NCBI RefSeq assembly: GCF_000348725.1
Contig: NC_020813.1
Span: 558,001-622,000 of the forward strand
DNA from: Pseudobdellovibrio exovorus JSS
Lineage (GTDB): Bacteria > Bdellovibrionota > Bdellovibrionia > Bdellovibrionales > Bdellovibrionaceae
Direction of reading: 5' to 3'
DNA length: 64,000 bases
Shown here: positions 32,506 through 41,123 of the stretch, piece after piece
How positions within the stretch are numbered: the stretch's first letter is position 1
How the letters are laid out: every line of letters starts with the position of its first letter
Position numbers and translations under genes: made by a program
The notes under the pieces: model-generated
Databases searched by the model: none
The model's input: the letters and a program-made list of their open reading frames with translations, nothing else
What the model was told of the DNA's origin: nothing

Positions 32506-34760
32506 AGGCGCGCGTATTTCGCTACGAATTTTTTGATTGTGTTATCTTGGAATAGAACACTGATTTTCAATGTATCCCCAGAGCCTTCTGTCGAAAAAAT
32601 TTTCCCCACACCAAATGTAGGATGACGCACACGTTGGTCCTTCGTGTAACCACTGCTTTTCGGCACATAGTTATCTGATTGTGAGAAATCATCATCATAG
32701 CTTGTTTGTGCATATTCATCGTAGCCTGAACGAGAGGAAGAACCACTGCCATAGCGCGAAGAATTCTGTGCGGCAAAACGAGATGGCGATGAAGCAAATG
32801 TGGCTGATGAAAACTGTGTGAACTCCTTTGGAATTTCTTTTAGGAATCGGGACGGCGGATTCATCTGTTCTTGTCCCCAAACTCGTCTGATTTTTGTGTG
32901 AGTCATCCACAGTTTGTTGCGGGCACGGGTCATCCCTACATAGGCAAGACGGCGCTCTTCTTCTAGATCATCCGCTGACTCTTCGTTGCCGCGGAAAGCG
33001 GGGAATAGGTTTTCTTCGCAGCCCACGATGAAAACGAATGGGTACTCCAAACCTTTTGAAATATGCAGGGTCATCATGGTGATGGCATTAACTGTACCAT
33101 CCACTTGATCTTGATCCGAAGCTAAAGTGAGCTCTTCCAAGTAGTTGGACAAAGAGGCTTCTTCGCCGCGTTCTTGCTCGAATTGTGCGATGGCATTATC
33201 TAGTTCTTCTAAGTTGGCAATACGAGCTTCCGCTTCCGGAGTGTCTTCTTTTTTTAAAGAGATCACATATTCTGTCTTTTCTAAAACGATGGCATAGAAT
33301 TCAGATAGTTTAAAAGAACTCTGCTGAGCCGTAAGATCATCAATCAAATCAATAAAGCGTCGCAGTTTGGACGTAGTTCCAGCATTGAAGCTGCGATCTA
33401 AAATGGCTTGATGAATCGTGCTGTATAAAGACTGTCTTGATTCATTGGCTTTTTGTTCGAGGTGTTCAACAGTTGTTTTTCCAATGCCACGCGCAGGAAC
33501 ATTGATGATGCGCTTAAGGGCCATATCATCTTGTAGATTTTGCGACAGGCGTAAGTAAGAAAGAAGATCTTTGATCTCGGCACGTTCATAGAAGCGAATG
33601 CCGCCGATCAAGCGATAAGGTAAAGCCAAAGTTCTAAGCTGTTCTTCCAGCACACGTGACTGAGCATTTGTGCGATAGAAAATAGCGTAGTCGTTCAGAT
33701 TATTTTCACCAGATGACATTAAGCTTTGAATAGTTTTAGCCACAAAACGAGCTTCGTCGTATTCGTTACGCTCTTCACGTATTTGAATCAGATCACCTTC
33801 AGCATTGTTCGTGAATAATGTCTTTTCCTTACGTTGAGAGTTGTTAGAAATCAACTTGGTTGCGGCGTTGACGATGTTTGCAGAAGAGCGATAGTTTTCT
33901 TCTAACTTAACAACAACGGCCTCAGGAAAGTCCTTTTCAAAATCCAAGATGTTCGAAATATCAGCTCCGCGCCATGAGTAAATAGATTGATCTTCGTCGC
34001 CGACCACGCACAAGTTGCGATGGCTTTTCGCCAGCATCTGCACCAAAAGGTACTGGATGTGATTTGTATCTTGATACTCATCCACCATAATGTAGCGAAA
34101 TTTGTTTTGGTAAAACTCGAGTATAGAGGGATACATTCGGAAGAGTTCATAAGTCTTTAACAATAAGTCATCGAAGTCTAAAGCATTGGCGCGTTTCATC
34201 TCTTCTTCATAGCGAGTGAAAACATCTAAAGACTTAGGGTCCATTTTTGTTAAGGGTGATCCTGCACGAAGTGCATCTGGAGTTAATCCTAGCATTTTCG
34301 CATTACTAATACGTGATTGAAGATTTTTTGGAGGGAACATTTTGTCGTTGATGTTCAACGCTGTCATAACTCGTTTAATTAACGCGAGCTGATCACCAGA
34401 GTCATAGATGGTAAAAGGTTTTTTATAGTCCAATAGATCTATGTGCTGACGTAGAAGGCGCACACAAAATGAGTGGAATGTATTTACCCAAAGTTCACGC
34501 GTCACAGGTACAGAAAGGTCCGCCAAAATTTTGAAAATTCGATGTTCCATTTCTTTTGCGGCTTTATTCGTGAAAGTCACACATAAAATTTCATCTGTAG
34601 AGGCCATCCCTTGTGCGATAAGGTTCGCCATACGATGAGTTAACACACGCGTTTTTCCAGAGCCTGCGCCAGCTAAAATAAGCAATGGACCATTCAGGGT
34701 TTCGACGGCACGTTTTTGTTCTGGGTTTAAAAGATGGGTCAGGCTATTCGATGAACTCAT
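32493..34760 (-). CDS. pcrA: UvrD/PcrA-type ATP-dependent DNA helicase
   Basis: This superfamily 1A 3'-5' helicase acts in repair and replication-fork processing. The 755-residue chain has Walker A LILAGAGSGKTRVLTHRM, Walker B VDEYQDTN, VVGDEDQSIYSWRGADISN, NYRSSANIVNAATKLI and the late motif MTMMTLHISKGLEYPFVFI, then RRLAYVGMTRARNKLW. The C-terminus (DQRVRHPTFGVGKIFSTE... KKFVAKYARLEKV) is a PcrA-type Tudor-like domain, preceded by a Ser/Gly/Tyr-rich linker. The Tudor-like end favours the PcrA/UvrD branch over Rep. Confidence 0.94.
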   Translation of the reverse strand: MSSSNSLTHLLNPEQKRAVETLNGPLLILAGAGSGKTRVLTHRMANLIAQGMASTDEILCVTFTNKAAKEMEHRIFKILADLSVPVTRELWVNTFHSFCVRLLRQHIDLLDYKKPFTIYDSGDQLALIKRVMTALNINDKMFPPKNLQSRISNAKMLGLTPDALRAGSPLTKMDPKSLDVFTRYEEEMKRANALDFDDLLLKTYELFRMYPSILEFYQNKFRYIMVDEYQDTNHIQYLLVQMLAKSHRNLCVVGDEDQSIYSWRGADISNILDFEKDFPEAVVVKLEENYRSSANIVNAATKLISNNSQRKEKTLFTNNAEGDLIQIREERNEYDEARFVAKTIQSLMSSGENNLNDYAIFYRTNAQSRVLEEQLRTLALPYRLIGGIRFYERAEIKDLLSYLRLSQNLQDDMALKRIINVPARGIGKTTVEHLEQKANESRQSLYSTIHQAILDRSFNAGTTSKLRRFIDLIDDLTAQQSSFKLSEFYAIVLEKTEYVISLKKEDTPEAEARIANLEELDNAIAQFEQERGEEASLSNYLEELTLASDQDQVDGTVNAITMMTLHISKGLEYPFVFIVGCEENLFPAFRGNEESADDLEEERRLAYVGMTRARNKLWMTHTKIRRVWGQEQMNPPSRFLKEIPKEFTQFSSATFASSPSRFAAQNSSRYGSGSSSRSGYDEYAQTSYDDDFSQSDNYVPKSSGYTKDQRVRHPTFGVGKIFSTEGSGDTLKISVLFQDNTIKKFVAKYARLEKV

Positions 34761-34814
34761 GGCCTAACTAAATACCTACAAATGATGATATTTTCGAGAT
34801 AATTGGGACTTGAC

Positions 34815-34838
34815 GCTGGTCGACGAAATGCGACCAGC
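34815..34838 (-). other. Stem-loop between the SPOR gene and the helicase gene
   Basis: GCTGGTCG and CGACCAGC form an 8-bp GC-rich stem with an 8-base loop, and flanking TTGAC/GTCAA can extend it. It lies ~10 bases after the stop of the SPOR gene. No T-run follows, so it is a weak terminator at best. Confidence 0.5.
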
Positions 34839-34848
34839 AAGGAGTCAA

Positions 34849-35673
34849 TTACTGAGCGGAAACGCGTTGGACAATCGCTGAACCCAATTTAGTTTTAGAG
34901 AGGAATTCAGTTTTATAATCTTGAGCTTCTTTGATAGTGCCGAATAAACCGACACTTACGCGATACCATGTTTTGCCATTCACATTGGCTGGAACATAGG
35001 ACGTTTTGTAGCCTTGGCGTTGTAAAGTTTGAGTCATATCGGCAGCTTCAGCTTCAGTTGGATAAGCGCCAACTTGCACTGTGAACATCGGTGAAGCCTC
35101 TTTAGCCGCAGGTTTTGCCGCTATCTTTTGAGGATTTACACTGGCAGGAACACGGTCTTCAGCTCTAGGAGCTGAGGTAACGGGTGCACTTGTGCCCACA
35201 CTCGGAGCTTTTGCAACAGGCTTTGTCGCCTCTACATTCATCACCGGCACTTCCGCATTTTTTACAAGCGGAGCTGTGTTTTTCAGAGTGCCCACGATTT
35301 TTTCATCTTTAACGTTAGCCACAGCAACACTTTCGCCGTCTTCTGTATCTAAAGATGTACCTTCGTCATCAGCGGCAAACTCTTCTGCAAGTTTGGCTAC
35401 TTCAAGATCCGTTAATGCCGCAGGCTTGTGGCCCGCTAAAGAATCGGCATCTGGGAAAGTGACACCTTCATGGCCTGTCATCGCCTCAGGCATTGTTTCA
35501 CCTGCTGTACGCGTGTGGGCTACGGCTGTAGCTTCCGCTTTTGGTTCTAATAATGACAGCTTGTGTTGGTTATCCGAATATTTCTTACCAACGTATGTCC
35601 CGATAGAAAATGAAAGCAGGGATACGAAAAACACAAGTGCCAGCTTAATCATGCTATCTGTTCTTTGACTCAT
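34849..35673 (-). CDS. SPOR-domain membrane protein
   Basis: The 274-residue protein has one N-terminal membrane helix (LALVFFVSLLSFSIGTYVG), an Ala/Pro/Glu-rich periplasmic linker of ~165 residues and a C-terminal SPOR domain (FTVQVGAYPTEAEAADMTQT, then RVSVGLFGTIKEAQDYK). SPOR domains bind denuded glycan at septa. It probably localises to division sites, as FtsN and DedD do; the FtsN essential peptide was not seen. It is upstream of pcrA on the same strand. Confidence 0.85.
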   Translation of the reverse strand: MSQRTDSMIKLALVFFVSLLSFSIGTYVGKKYSDNQHKLSLLEPKAEATAVAHTRTAGETMPEAMTGHEGVTFPDADSLAGHKPAALTDLEVAKLAEEFAADDEGTSLDTEDGESVAVANVKDEKIVGTLKNTAPLVKNAEVPVMNVEATKPVAKAPSVGTSAPVTSAPRAEDRVPASVNPQKIAAKPAAKEASPMFTVQVGAYPTEAEAADMTQTLQRQGYKTSYVPANVNGKTWYRVSVGLFGTIKEAQDYKTEFLSKTKLGSAIVQRVSAQ

Positions 35674-35792
35674 CTAGACCTCACCAGAATTCGACTGTAG
35701 ACTTAAGCCTGTAAGGGCTCAAGATATAAACTTACGTGGTTCTTACAGTGTAACCTATAGACAAAAAAATGGTCAATTCGGGGTAAAAAAAT

Positions 35793-36593
35793 ATGAAAAA
35801 GTCTAGGTATGAAGCAGCTATAGAGGCCGTAAAGCTCGGACGAGCCTGTTTATTGGGATATTTTGGTAAAATTCACAATATTGAGTCCAAAGACAAGCTG
35901 GGCCTCGTCAGCGAAGCGGACCGCGAGTCCGAGCGCATTATCCAGCACTACCTGCAACAGCACTGTCCCGATGTGGACTTCTTGGGTGAAGAAACCACAT
36001 TCGCTGAAAACCTTCACCTGAGCCGTCAGCAGAAAGGGGCTCGCTGGATTTTAGATCCACTGGATGGCACCACAAACTACATCCATCAATTTCCAATTTT
36101 CTGTATCTCGTTGGCGCTAGAGGTGGACGGATTGATTGAACTGGGGATTGTGGATGTTCCGATGCTGGATCAAACCTTTGTGGCCGAGAGGGGAAAAGGC
36201 ACATTCTGCAATGGAAAAAGAGTGTCTGTTTCCAAAACCGAAAAATTTTCTGAGGCCCTGTTAGCCACAGGTTTTTCCACTGAAATTCCCGAACTGATCG
36301 CCGATCAGATTCAGATTTTTTCCAGCATGGTGAAAGAGACGCGCGGAATCCGTCGTGCGGGTGCTGCGGCTTATGATATCGCGCTGGTTTCATCGGGAGT
36401 TTTTGATTTATTCTGGGAACGAAATTTAAAACCATGGGATACAGCGGCCGGACAGCTCTTAGTTGAAGAGGCGGGCGGCATTGTCAGAACGTTTACCGGA
36501 CAGCCTTTTCATCCGTTTGAAAGCACAGTGGTGGCTGGTAACGCGTCCTTGGTCGAGCAGTTCCTAGAGAAAATTCAGAATTTGAAAATTTGA
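35793..36593 (+). CDS. suhB: Inositol-monophosphatase-family phosphatase (SuhB-like)
   Basis: The 266-residue protein has the metal-binding GEE motif (E66, E67), the family signature DPLDGTTNYIHQFPIF (D88 onward) and the second signature WERNLKPWDTAAGQLLVEEA. These coordinate Mg for hydrolysis of inositol-1-phosphate or related sugar phosphates; bacterial SuhB also contacts the rRNA antitermination complex. Sequence alone does not separate IMPase from fructose-bisphosphatase-like or PAP-phosphatase-like roles. It is divergent from the SPOR gene with ~120 bases between. Confidence 0.9.
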   Translation: MKKSRYEAAIEAVKLGRACLLGYFGKIHNIESKDKLGLVSEADRESERIIQHYLQQHCPDVDFLGEETTFAENLHLSRQQKGARWILDPLDGTTNYIHQFPIFCISLALEVDGLIELGIVDVPMLDQTFVAERGKGTFCNGKRVSVSKTEKFSEALLATGFSTEIPELIADQIQIFSSMVKETRGIRRAGAAAYDIALVSSGVFDLFWERNLKPWDTAAGQLLVEEAGGIVRTFTGQPFHPFESTVVAGNASLVEQFLEKIQNLKI

Positions 36594-36693
36594 CAGCGAC
36601 TTAAGTCCTGTGTTGCGCTTTCTTCATCGCGCATTCGTCTTGCTGCAAAGGCAAGAAGGTAACGTCAATTCTAATACGAATAGTTCACTCCGC

Positions 36694-36732
36694 ACAAGGA
36701 AGTGGGGTGTTATAACTGTCTCAGGACAAGGA
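36694..36732 (+). promoter_or_regulatory. Two CsrA-like ACAAGGA motifs in the leader of the CBS gene
   Basis: ACAAGGA occurs at 36694-36700 and 36726-36732; the second is the ribosome-binding site region. GGA to GGA is 32 bases. AAGGCAA (36648-36654) can also pair with TTGCCTT (36734-36740), next to the ATG. This resembles a two-site CsrA leader, by pattern only. Confidence 0.4.
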
Positions 36733-36740
36733 GTTGCCTT

Positions 36741-37214
36741 ATGACGTTTTTAACGAGCGCTATTATGTCTTCGAATCTGATTTCTATCTCTGAAGAAAAA
36801 AGTATTGCTGAAGCGGCATCGCTGATGAAAACTCACGACATTCGCCATTTGCCAGTGGTGGATTCTTACAATGAACTTTCAGGAATTATCTCGGTAACTG
36901 ACATCGCCAAAGCGCGTGATACAGCAGAGTCGATCAAAGAGATTATGACTCCGCGAGTACGTGTCGTGAAGAAAAGTGCCAACATCAAAACGATCATTGA
37001 TCAGATGTTGAAATTTAAAATTTCCTCTATGTTGGTGGCGCAAAATGAAGATGTCGTGGGGATTGTGACGACAGATGATTTGCTACAGTTGTTATTCGAA
37101 TTGTTAGATGAAGAAGATGATTTAAAAAAATTAGAAACCGAAGGCTTTTTAGACGAGGGTTGGGACGATGATCCTAGCTACAATTATCCCTTAAGACCCG
37201 GTCATATAAACTAA
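36741..37214 (+). CDS. Tandem CBS-domain protein
   Basis: The ~157-residue protein contains two CBS domains: ISISEEKSIAEAASLMKTHD with IRHLPVVDSYNELSGIISVT, and VRVVKKSANIKTIIDQMLKF with VVGIVTTDDLLQLL. CBS pairs bind adenine nucleotides and regulate partner proteins or membrane channels. The frame is open from 36702, but AAGGAG followed seven bases later by ATG at 36741 gives MTFLTSAIMSSNLISISEEK, a normal start. The Asp/Glu-rich C-terminus is polar. It is a free-standing regulator. A terminator follows. Confidence 0.85.
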   Translation: MTFLTSAIMSSNLISISEEKSIAEAASLMKTHDIRHLPVVDSYNELSGIISVTDIAKARDTAESIKEIMTPRVRVVKKSANIKTIIDQMLKFKISSMLVAQNEDVVGIVTTDDLLQLLFELLDEEDDLKKLETEGFLDEGWDDDPSYNYPLRPGHIN

Positions 37215-37227
37215 TTTTAACCGCAAA

Positions 37228-37255
37228 AAAGGCTCAGTCCGCAGGCTGGGCCTTT
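37228..37255 (+). terminator. Terminator after the CBS gene
   Basis: AAAGGCTCAGTC, loop CGCA, GGCTGGGCCTTT: a 12-bp stem with two G-T pairs, ending in TTT. The run of six A before it makes it usable on the minus strand also. Confidence 0.75.
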
Positions 37256-37419
37256 GTCGTATCTACGCCTAGACTGCGATCTTCGTCGAGTCCTGACGCC
37301 GACAAAAAATTAACAGGACTAGTCAACTTTACTGTCTGTTTTTTCCTAGACCATTCTGCCAGACCTCATTTTTTTGACATAGGACGCCCAAAAGTGGCTC
37401 CTCTAGACCTAAGTTTATA

Positions 37420-37435
37420 TGGCACTACTGTTGCT
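37420..37435 (+). promoter_or_regulatory. Sigma-54 (-24/-12) promoter of the fliL flagellar operon
   Basis: TGGCAC (37420-37425), a five-base spacer and TTGCT (37431-37435) match the RpoN consensus TGGCAC-N5-TTGC exactly at the invariant GG and GC. The transcript would start ~12 bases past the GC, about 45 bases before the fliL TTG. No enhancer-binding site was identified. Confidence 0.85.
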
Positions 37436-37491
37436 GATATTGAAGAAGACGGAAGTGTCATTTTTAAAAGGTCGTTATCAAGGAGGATAAT

Positions 37492-38022
37492 TTGGCTGAA
37501 GAAAAAGCAGCATCGACAGAATCAGCAGCCACAGAATCCGGCAATTCGTCGGGGTCGAAACCTTATCTACTTATTGGTCTAGTTGTCGTCAACATGTTGG
37601 TGGTGGTGCTCGTTGGTTTTATGGTTTGGAAAGGCCGTCAAATCGAAGAGGATAAAAGACCTATTATCATTGATCCCACTGATATCAATAAACCTGAAGA
37701 ACAAGTGAAGCCGGATGACATCGGTAAAGTGATTCCGTTGGAAACTTTCATTGTTAATTTAGCCGGAACTAAAGGCCGCCGTGTTTTAAAAGTGAATATG
37801 GAGCTAGAGGTAAGAGGCCAAGAAGTTATCCAAGAGATCGATAATCGCAAAGCGCAAATCCGCGATTTTATTATTATTATTCTTTCTAGCAAAAGTTACG
37901 AAGAAGTTTCATCTGCAGAAGGCAAAGACGCTTTAAGAAGTGAAATTAAAGACAATATCAATTCCTTTTTAAGTAAAGGAAAAATCGTAAACGTTTACTT
38001 CACAGAGTTGCTTTATAACTAG
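37492..38022 (+). CDS. fliL: FliL, flagellar basal-body-associated protein
   Basis: FliL is a single-pass inner-membrane protein around the stators. After a Ser/Ala-rich cytoplasmic start comes the helix YLLIGLVVVNMLVVVLVGFM, then a periplasmic domain with VIPLETFIVNLAGTKGRRVL and LKVNMELEVRG. The C-terminal VNVYFTELLYN is the family ending. It starts at TTG with AGGAGG five bases upstream. It opens the fliL-to-fliA operon behind the sigma-54 promoter. Confidence 0.92.
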   Translation: MAEEKAASTESAATESGNSSGSKPYLLIGLVVVNMLVVVLVGFMVWKGRQIEEDKRPIIIDPTDINKPEEQVKPDDIGKVIPLETFIVNLAGTKGRRVLKVNMELEVRGQEVIQEIDNRKAQIRDFIIIILSSKSYEEVSSAEGKDALRSEIKDNINSFLSKGKIVNVYFTELLYN

Positions 38023-38034
38023 TAGGAGGCTCGC

Positions 38035-39048
38035 TTGAATCAGATTTTATCACAAAGCGAAGTTGATGCTCTTTTGGCTGCGGTCACTGATGGTGATGTT
38101 CCGGCGGCGGGCTCAGGTGATGGCGGTGGCGGTGGCGGCATTAAAGGTGTTGCGGGCATCCAAGATAAAAATGTAGTTTCTTACGATTTAACCAGTCAGG
38201 ACCGTATTATCCGCGGTCGTTTGCCTCAATTAGAAGTTATCTACGAAAAATTCATGCGTTCTTTCCGCGTGTCTTTATCTGCCTCTTTAAGAAAAATCGC
38301 GTCTATCACATTAACGTCTACTGAGTTTTTAAAATTCGGTGAGTTTATCAATACGTTACCGATCCCAACTTGTATGAGCGTTTTGCGTTTCAACAACTTA
38401 CGTGGTTCGGCATTGTTCGTGATTGAAGCTAAATTAGCGTACGCTTTGGTGGATTCTTTCTTTGGTGGAGCTGATCGTCCCTACGCTAAATTGGACGGTA
38501 AAGAGTTCACTCCAATTGAACTTCAAATCGTTAAAAAAGTAGTGGAATTAGCTATTAATGACCTTGAGCAATCATGGTCGACGATTGAAAAAATCGACTG
38601 TTCTTTCCAAAGAACCGAAATCAATCCTCAGTTCGTTGGTATCGTGCCTCCGACGGATGTGGTGATTGCCTCTACATTTGATGTTGAGTTAGAGCAGGCC
38701 TCTGGAACAATTTCTATTGTGATTCCTTACTCTACTATCGAGCCGATCAAGCAAAAGCTTTCTACTGGTTTCCAAGTTGAGTCAGATCAAACAGATAAGA
38801 AACTATGGACATCTATTATTAAAGAGCAGTTATTGGAAACAGATGTCGATATTAAAGTGAATTTGGGCGAAACCGAGATCAAATTAAAAGATCTTATGGG
38901 TTTAAAAGTGGGAGACATCATTCCACTGACTCAGGATTCTTCGGGTGAACTAGATATCCAAGTTGAAAATGTTAAAAAATTTAAAGGTTACTACGGTGTT
39001 CACCATGGCACTGTGGCAATGCAGATTACAAAGCAAATCGAGAAATAA
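38035..39048 (+). CDS. fliM: FliM, flagellar motor switch protein
   Basis: FliM of the C-ring receives CheY-P. The N-terminal peptide LSQSEVDALLAAV is the CheY-binding motif. The middle has LTSQDRIIRGRLPQLEVIYE, and the C-terminal SPOA domain includes VKVNLGETEIKLKDLMGLKV-type sequence. A Gly-rich linker (DGGGGGGIKG-like) follows the CheY peptide. The start is TTG with AGGAGG at 38024-38029. Length 337 is normal. fliN follows after 9 bases. Confidence 0.95.
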   Translation: MNQILSQSEVDALLAAVTDGDVPAAGSGDGGGGGGIKGVAGIQDKNVVSYDLTSQDRIIRGRLPQLEVIYEKFMRSFRVSLSASLRKIASITLTSTEFLKFGEFINTLPIPTCMSVLRFNNLRGSALFVIEAKLAYALVDSFFGGADRPYAKLDGKEFTPIELQIVKKVVELAINDLEQSWSTIEKIDCSFQRTEINPQFVGIVPPTDVVIASTFDVELEQASGTISIVIPYSTIEPIKQKLSTGFQVESDQTDKKLWTSIIKEQLLETDVDIKVNLGETEIKLKDLMGLKVGDIIPLTQDSSGELDIQVENVKKFKGYYGVHHGTVAMQITKQIEK

Positions 39049-39057
39049 GAGGAAAAT

Positions 39058-39408
39058 ATGTCAAACGATCCAATGGATAAAATGGCGGAACAGTCAGGCA
39101 GCATGCAAGAAGAAGCAAGTCGTAATGCCACTTCATCTTCAATGAAAGACAGAAATTTAAATCTAATTCTGGATATTCCTTTGAAGGTCACAGTTGAACT
39201 TGGTCGCACAAAGATGCCAGTAAGCGAATTACTGAACTTAACTCAGGGATCAGTTATCGAGTTGGCGAAATTAGCCGGTGAACCGATGGAGGTTCTAGTT
39301 AATGACAAACTTATCGCTCGCGGTGAGGCGGTTGTTGTTAATGAAAAATTCGGTGTGCGTCTGACAGATATTATCTCTCCATCAGAAAGAATCGAGCAGT
39401 TAAAATGA
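39058..39408 (+). CDS. fliN: FliN, flagellar motor switch protein
   Basis: The 116-residue SPOA-domain protein has [40 protein letters not shown] and [20 protein letters not shown], the canonical FliN core that forms the bottom of the C-ring with FliM. The first ~35 residues are polar and flexible. The stop overlaps fliO by four bases (ATGA). Confidence 0.96.
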   Translation: MSNDPMDKMAEQSGSMQEEASRNATSSSMKDRNLNLILDIPLKVTVELGRTKMPVSELLNLTQGSVIELAKLAGEPMEVLVNDKLIARGEAVVVNEKFGVRLTDIISPSERIEQLK

Positions 39409-40088
39409 TGAAAAAGTTTTTGGTTTTCAGTTTGATTTGCGCATTTTTGACTCCGGCGTTGGCTGAGGATGTGGCGGCAGTCGCTGCTGCTCCAGCAGCG
39501 GTTGTTGAATCTGCAGCAGCGCCAAAGGTTAACACGGAAAGTACGGCAAAATTATCTGAGGATCAGATTCCGTTAAATATCGCTGATGGAAAAAAAGCAG
39601 CAGAGTCTGGATCAGCGACCTCTAAAGCGCTAGCTTCAGGTGTGATTATCGCTGTTTTATTAGCAGTGACGTATTACTATGTTCGTCGTTACAAATTTTC
39701 GAACACAGTTCATCAGTCGAACATGCAAATTAAAGTATTAACACAGCACTATTTGGGACCGAAAAAAAGCCTAGCTATCGTGCGTGTTGCTGGTGAATCT
39801 ATTTTGATTGGTGTGACGGATACGAATATTTCAATGTTAAAGTCATTGTCTTTATTAGATGATGAAATCCCAGCAGAAGTTCCAGAAAGCTTTCAAGCTT
39901 CATTGACTCAAACAGGTGGAATGGAAGCGGCGGCTGAAGGAAAAAGAGCCAACGTTTCTAGAGCAGCAGCCCCAGAGGCGAATCGTGCGCCAGCGGACAT
40001 GATGGACGAGTTAGACGAAGAATTTTCGTTTGCTGGAGTTACCGATACAGTTAGCAAAAAAATTAAATCAATGCGGAGATTTTCGTGA
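39405..40088 (+). CDS. fliO: FliO, flagellar export apparatus protein
   Basis: The 227-residue protein has a signal-like N-terminus ([17 protein letters not shown]), an Ala-rich periplasmic stretch, a membrane helix ([19 protein letters not shown]) and a cytoplasmic domain with [20 protein letters not shown]. FliO stabilises assembly of the FliP ring. Sequence identity in FliO is always low; position between fliN and fliP and the [10 protein letters not shown] motif make it secure. It ends in a four-base overlap with fliP (GTGA). Confidence 0.92.
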   Translation: MMKKFLVFSLICAFLTPALAEDVAAVAAAPAAVVESAAAPKVNTESTAKLSEDQIPLNIADGKKAAESGSATSKALASGVIIAVLLAVTYYYVRRYKFSNTVHQSNMQIKVLTQHYLGPKKSLAIVRVAGESILIGVTDTNISMLKSLSLLDDEIPAEVPESFQASLTQTGGMEAAAEGKRANVSRAAAPEANRAPADMMDELDEEFSFAGVTDTVSKKIKSMRRFS

Positions 40089-40828
40089 GATTGGCTAAAC
40101 TTCTATTGCCGGTTGCAATTTTATTGATGGGGTCATGGGCTTTTGCTCAAGTGACTTTACCGACTTTAAATATGGGCTTCCAGACAACTAAAAATCCAAC
40201 TGAGGTGGTTAACGCCATCAAGATGGTAATGGTTCTAACAGTTCTGACTTTAGCGCCGGCGATTATGATCATGATGACGGGTTTTACTCGTATCTTGATC
40301 GTTTTGTCTTTCTTAAGACAAGCAATGGGTGTGCAACAGTTGCCACCTAATCAACTCTTAGTTGGTTTATCTTTGTTCTTAACTTTCTTTGTAATGGCTC
40401 CTGCATTTAATGAAATTAACCAAAAAGCGGTGCAGCCGTATCTAACTAATTCGATTTCGCAAGATCAGGCGATGGAAAACGCTTTGGTACCATTGCGCCG
40501 ATTTATGTTTTCTCAGACACGTGACCAAGACTTGGCACTTTTCGTAAAATTAGGACAAATTGAACAGCCTAAAACTCGCGCAGATGTGCCAACAGTGGTT
40601 TTGGTTCCTGCTTTTATCGTATCTGAGCTCAAAACAGCATTTATGATAGGTTTTATTATTTTTCTTCCATTTTTAATAATCGATATCCTCGCGGCCAGTG
40701 TCTTAATGGCCATGGGGATGATGATGGTTCCTCCGATTGTCATTTCTTTGCCGTTTAAAATTATGCTTTTTGTTCTAGTTGATGGCTGGACGCTATTAAT
40801 TGGTTCCATGATGAAGAGCTTCGGCTGA
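40085..40828 (+). CDS. fliP: FliP, flagellar export gate protein
   Basis: FliP is the main component of the FliP5Q4R1 export gate. A cleavable signal (LLPVAILLMGSWAFAQ) is followed by TLAPAIMIMMTGFTRILIVL and LRQAMGVQQLPPNQLLVGLS, strongly conserved. The C-terminal half contains VPAFIVSELKTAFMIGFIIF and ILAASVLMAMGMMMVPPIVI. It uses a GTG start inside the fliO stop. Length 247 is typical. Confidence 0.97.
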   Translation: MRLAKLLLPVAILLMGSWAFAQVTLPTLNMGFQTTKNPTEVVNAIKMVMVLTVLTLAPAIMIMMTGFTRILIVLSFLRQAMGVQQLPPNQLLVGLSLFLTFFVMAPAFNEINQKAVQPYLTNSISQDQAMENALVPLRRFMFSQTRDQDLALFVKLGQIEQPKTRADVPTVVLVPAFIVSELKTAFMIGFIIFLPFLIIDILAASVLMAMGMMMVPPIVISLPFKIMLFVLVDGWTLLIGSMMKSFG

Positions 40829-40844
40829 GGTAAAGGAATAAGAT

Positions 40845-41117
40845 ATGAGTGAAGATATTGTCATCACTTTAGGACAAGATGCGCTGAGAACATTAGCTTT
40901 GTTATCAGCGCCTTTGCTGTTGAGCACACTGATCATCGGTTTGATCATCAGTATTTTTCAAGCGTTGACTCAGATCAACGAAAACACATTAACTTTCGTG
41001 CCAAAAATGATTGTGGTGGCGATTGTTTTGATTTTAGTAGGACCGTGGATGCTACAAACGATGAGTTCGTATACGACGAATCTTTTCGAAAGCATTGCAA
41101 CGATAGTAAGAGGGTAA
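40845..41117 (+). CDS. fliQ: FliQ, flagellar export gate protein
   Basis: The 90-residue two-helix protein with ALRTLALLSAPLLLSTLIIG, ISIFQALTQINENTLTFVPK and VGPWMLQTM is a standard FliQ, part of the export gate. GGAATAAG lies before the ATG. Six bases separate it from fliR. Confidence 0.96.
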   Translation: MSEDIVITLGQDALRTLALLSAPLLLSTLIIGLIISIFQALTQINENTLTFVPKMIVVAIVLILVGPWMLQTMSSYTTNLFESIATIVRG

Positions 41118-41123
41118 TAGGAC

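Noticed and set aside
35192-35668. 158-codon frame on the + strand
   Set aside because: Antisense shadow of the SPOR gene, whose domain and membrane helix are clear.
35938-36435. 165-codon frame on the minus strand
   Set aside because: Antisense to the inositol-monophosphatase-family gene, which has all its signature motifs.
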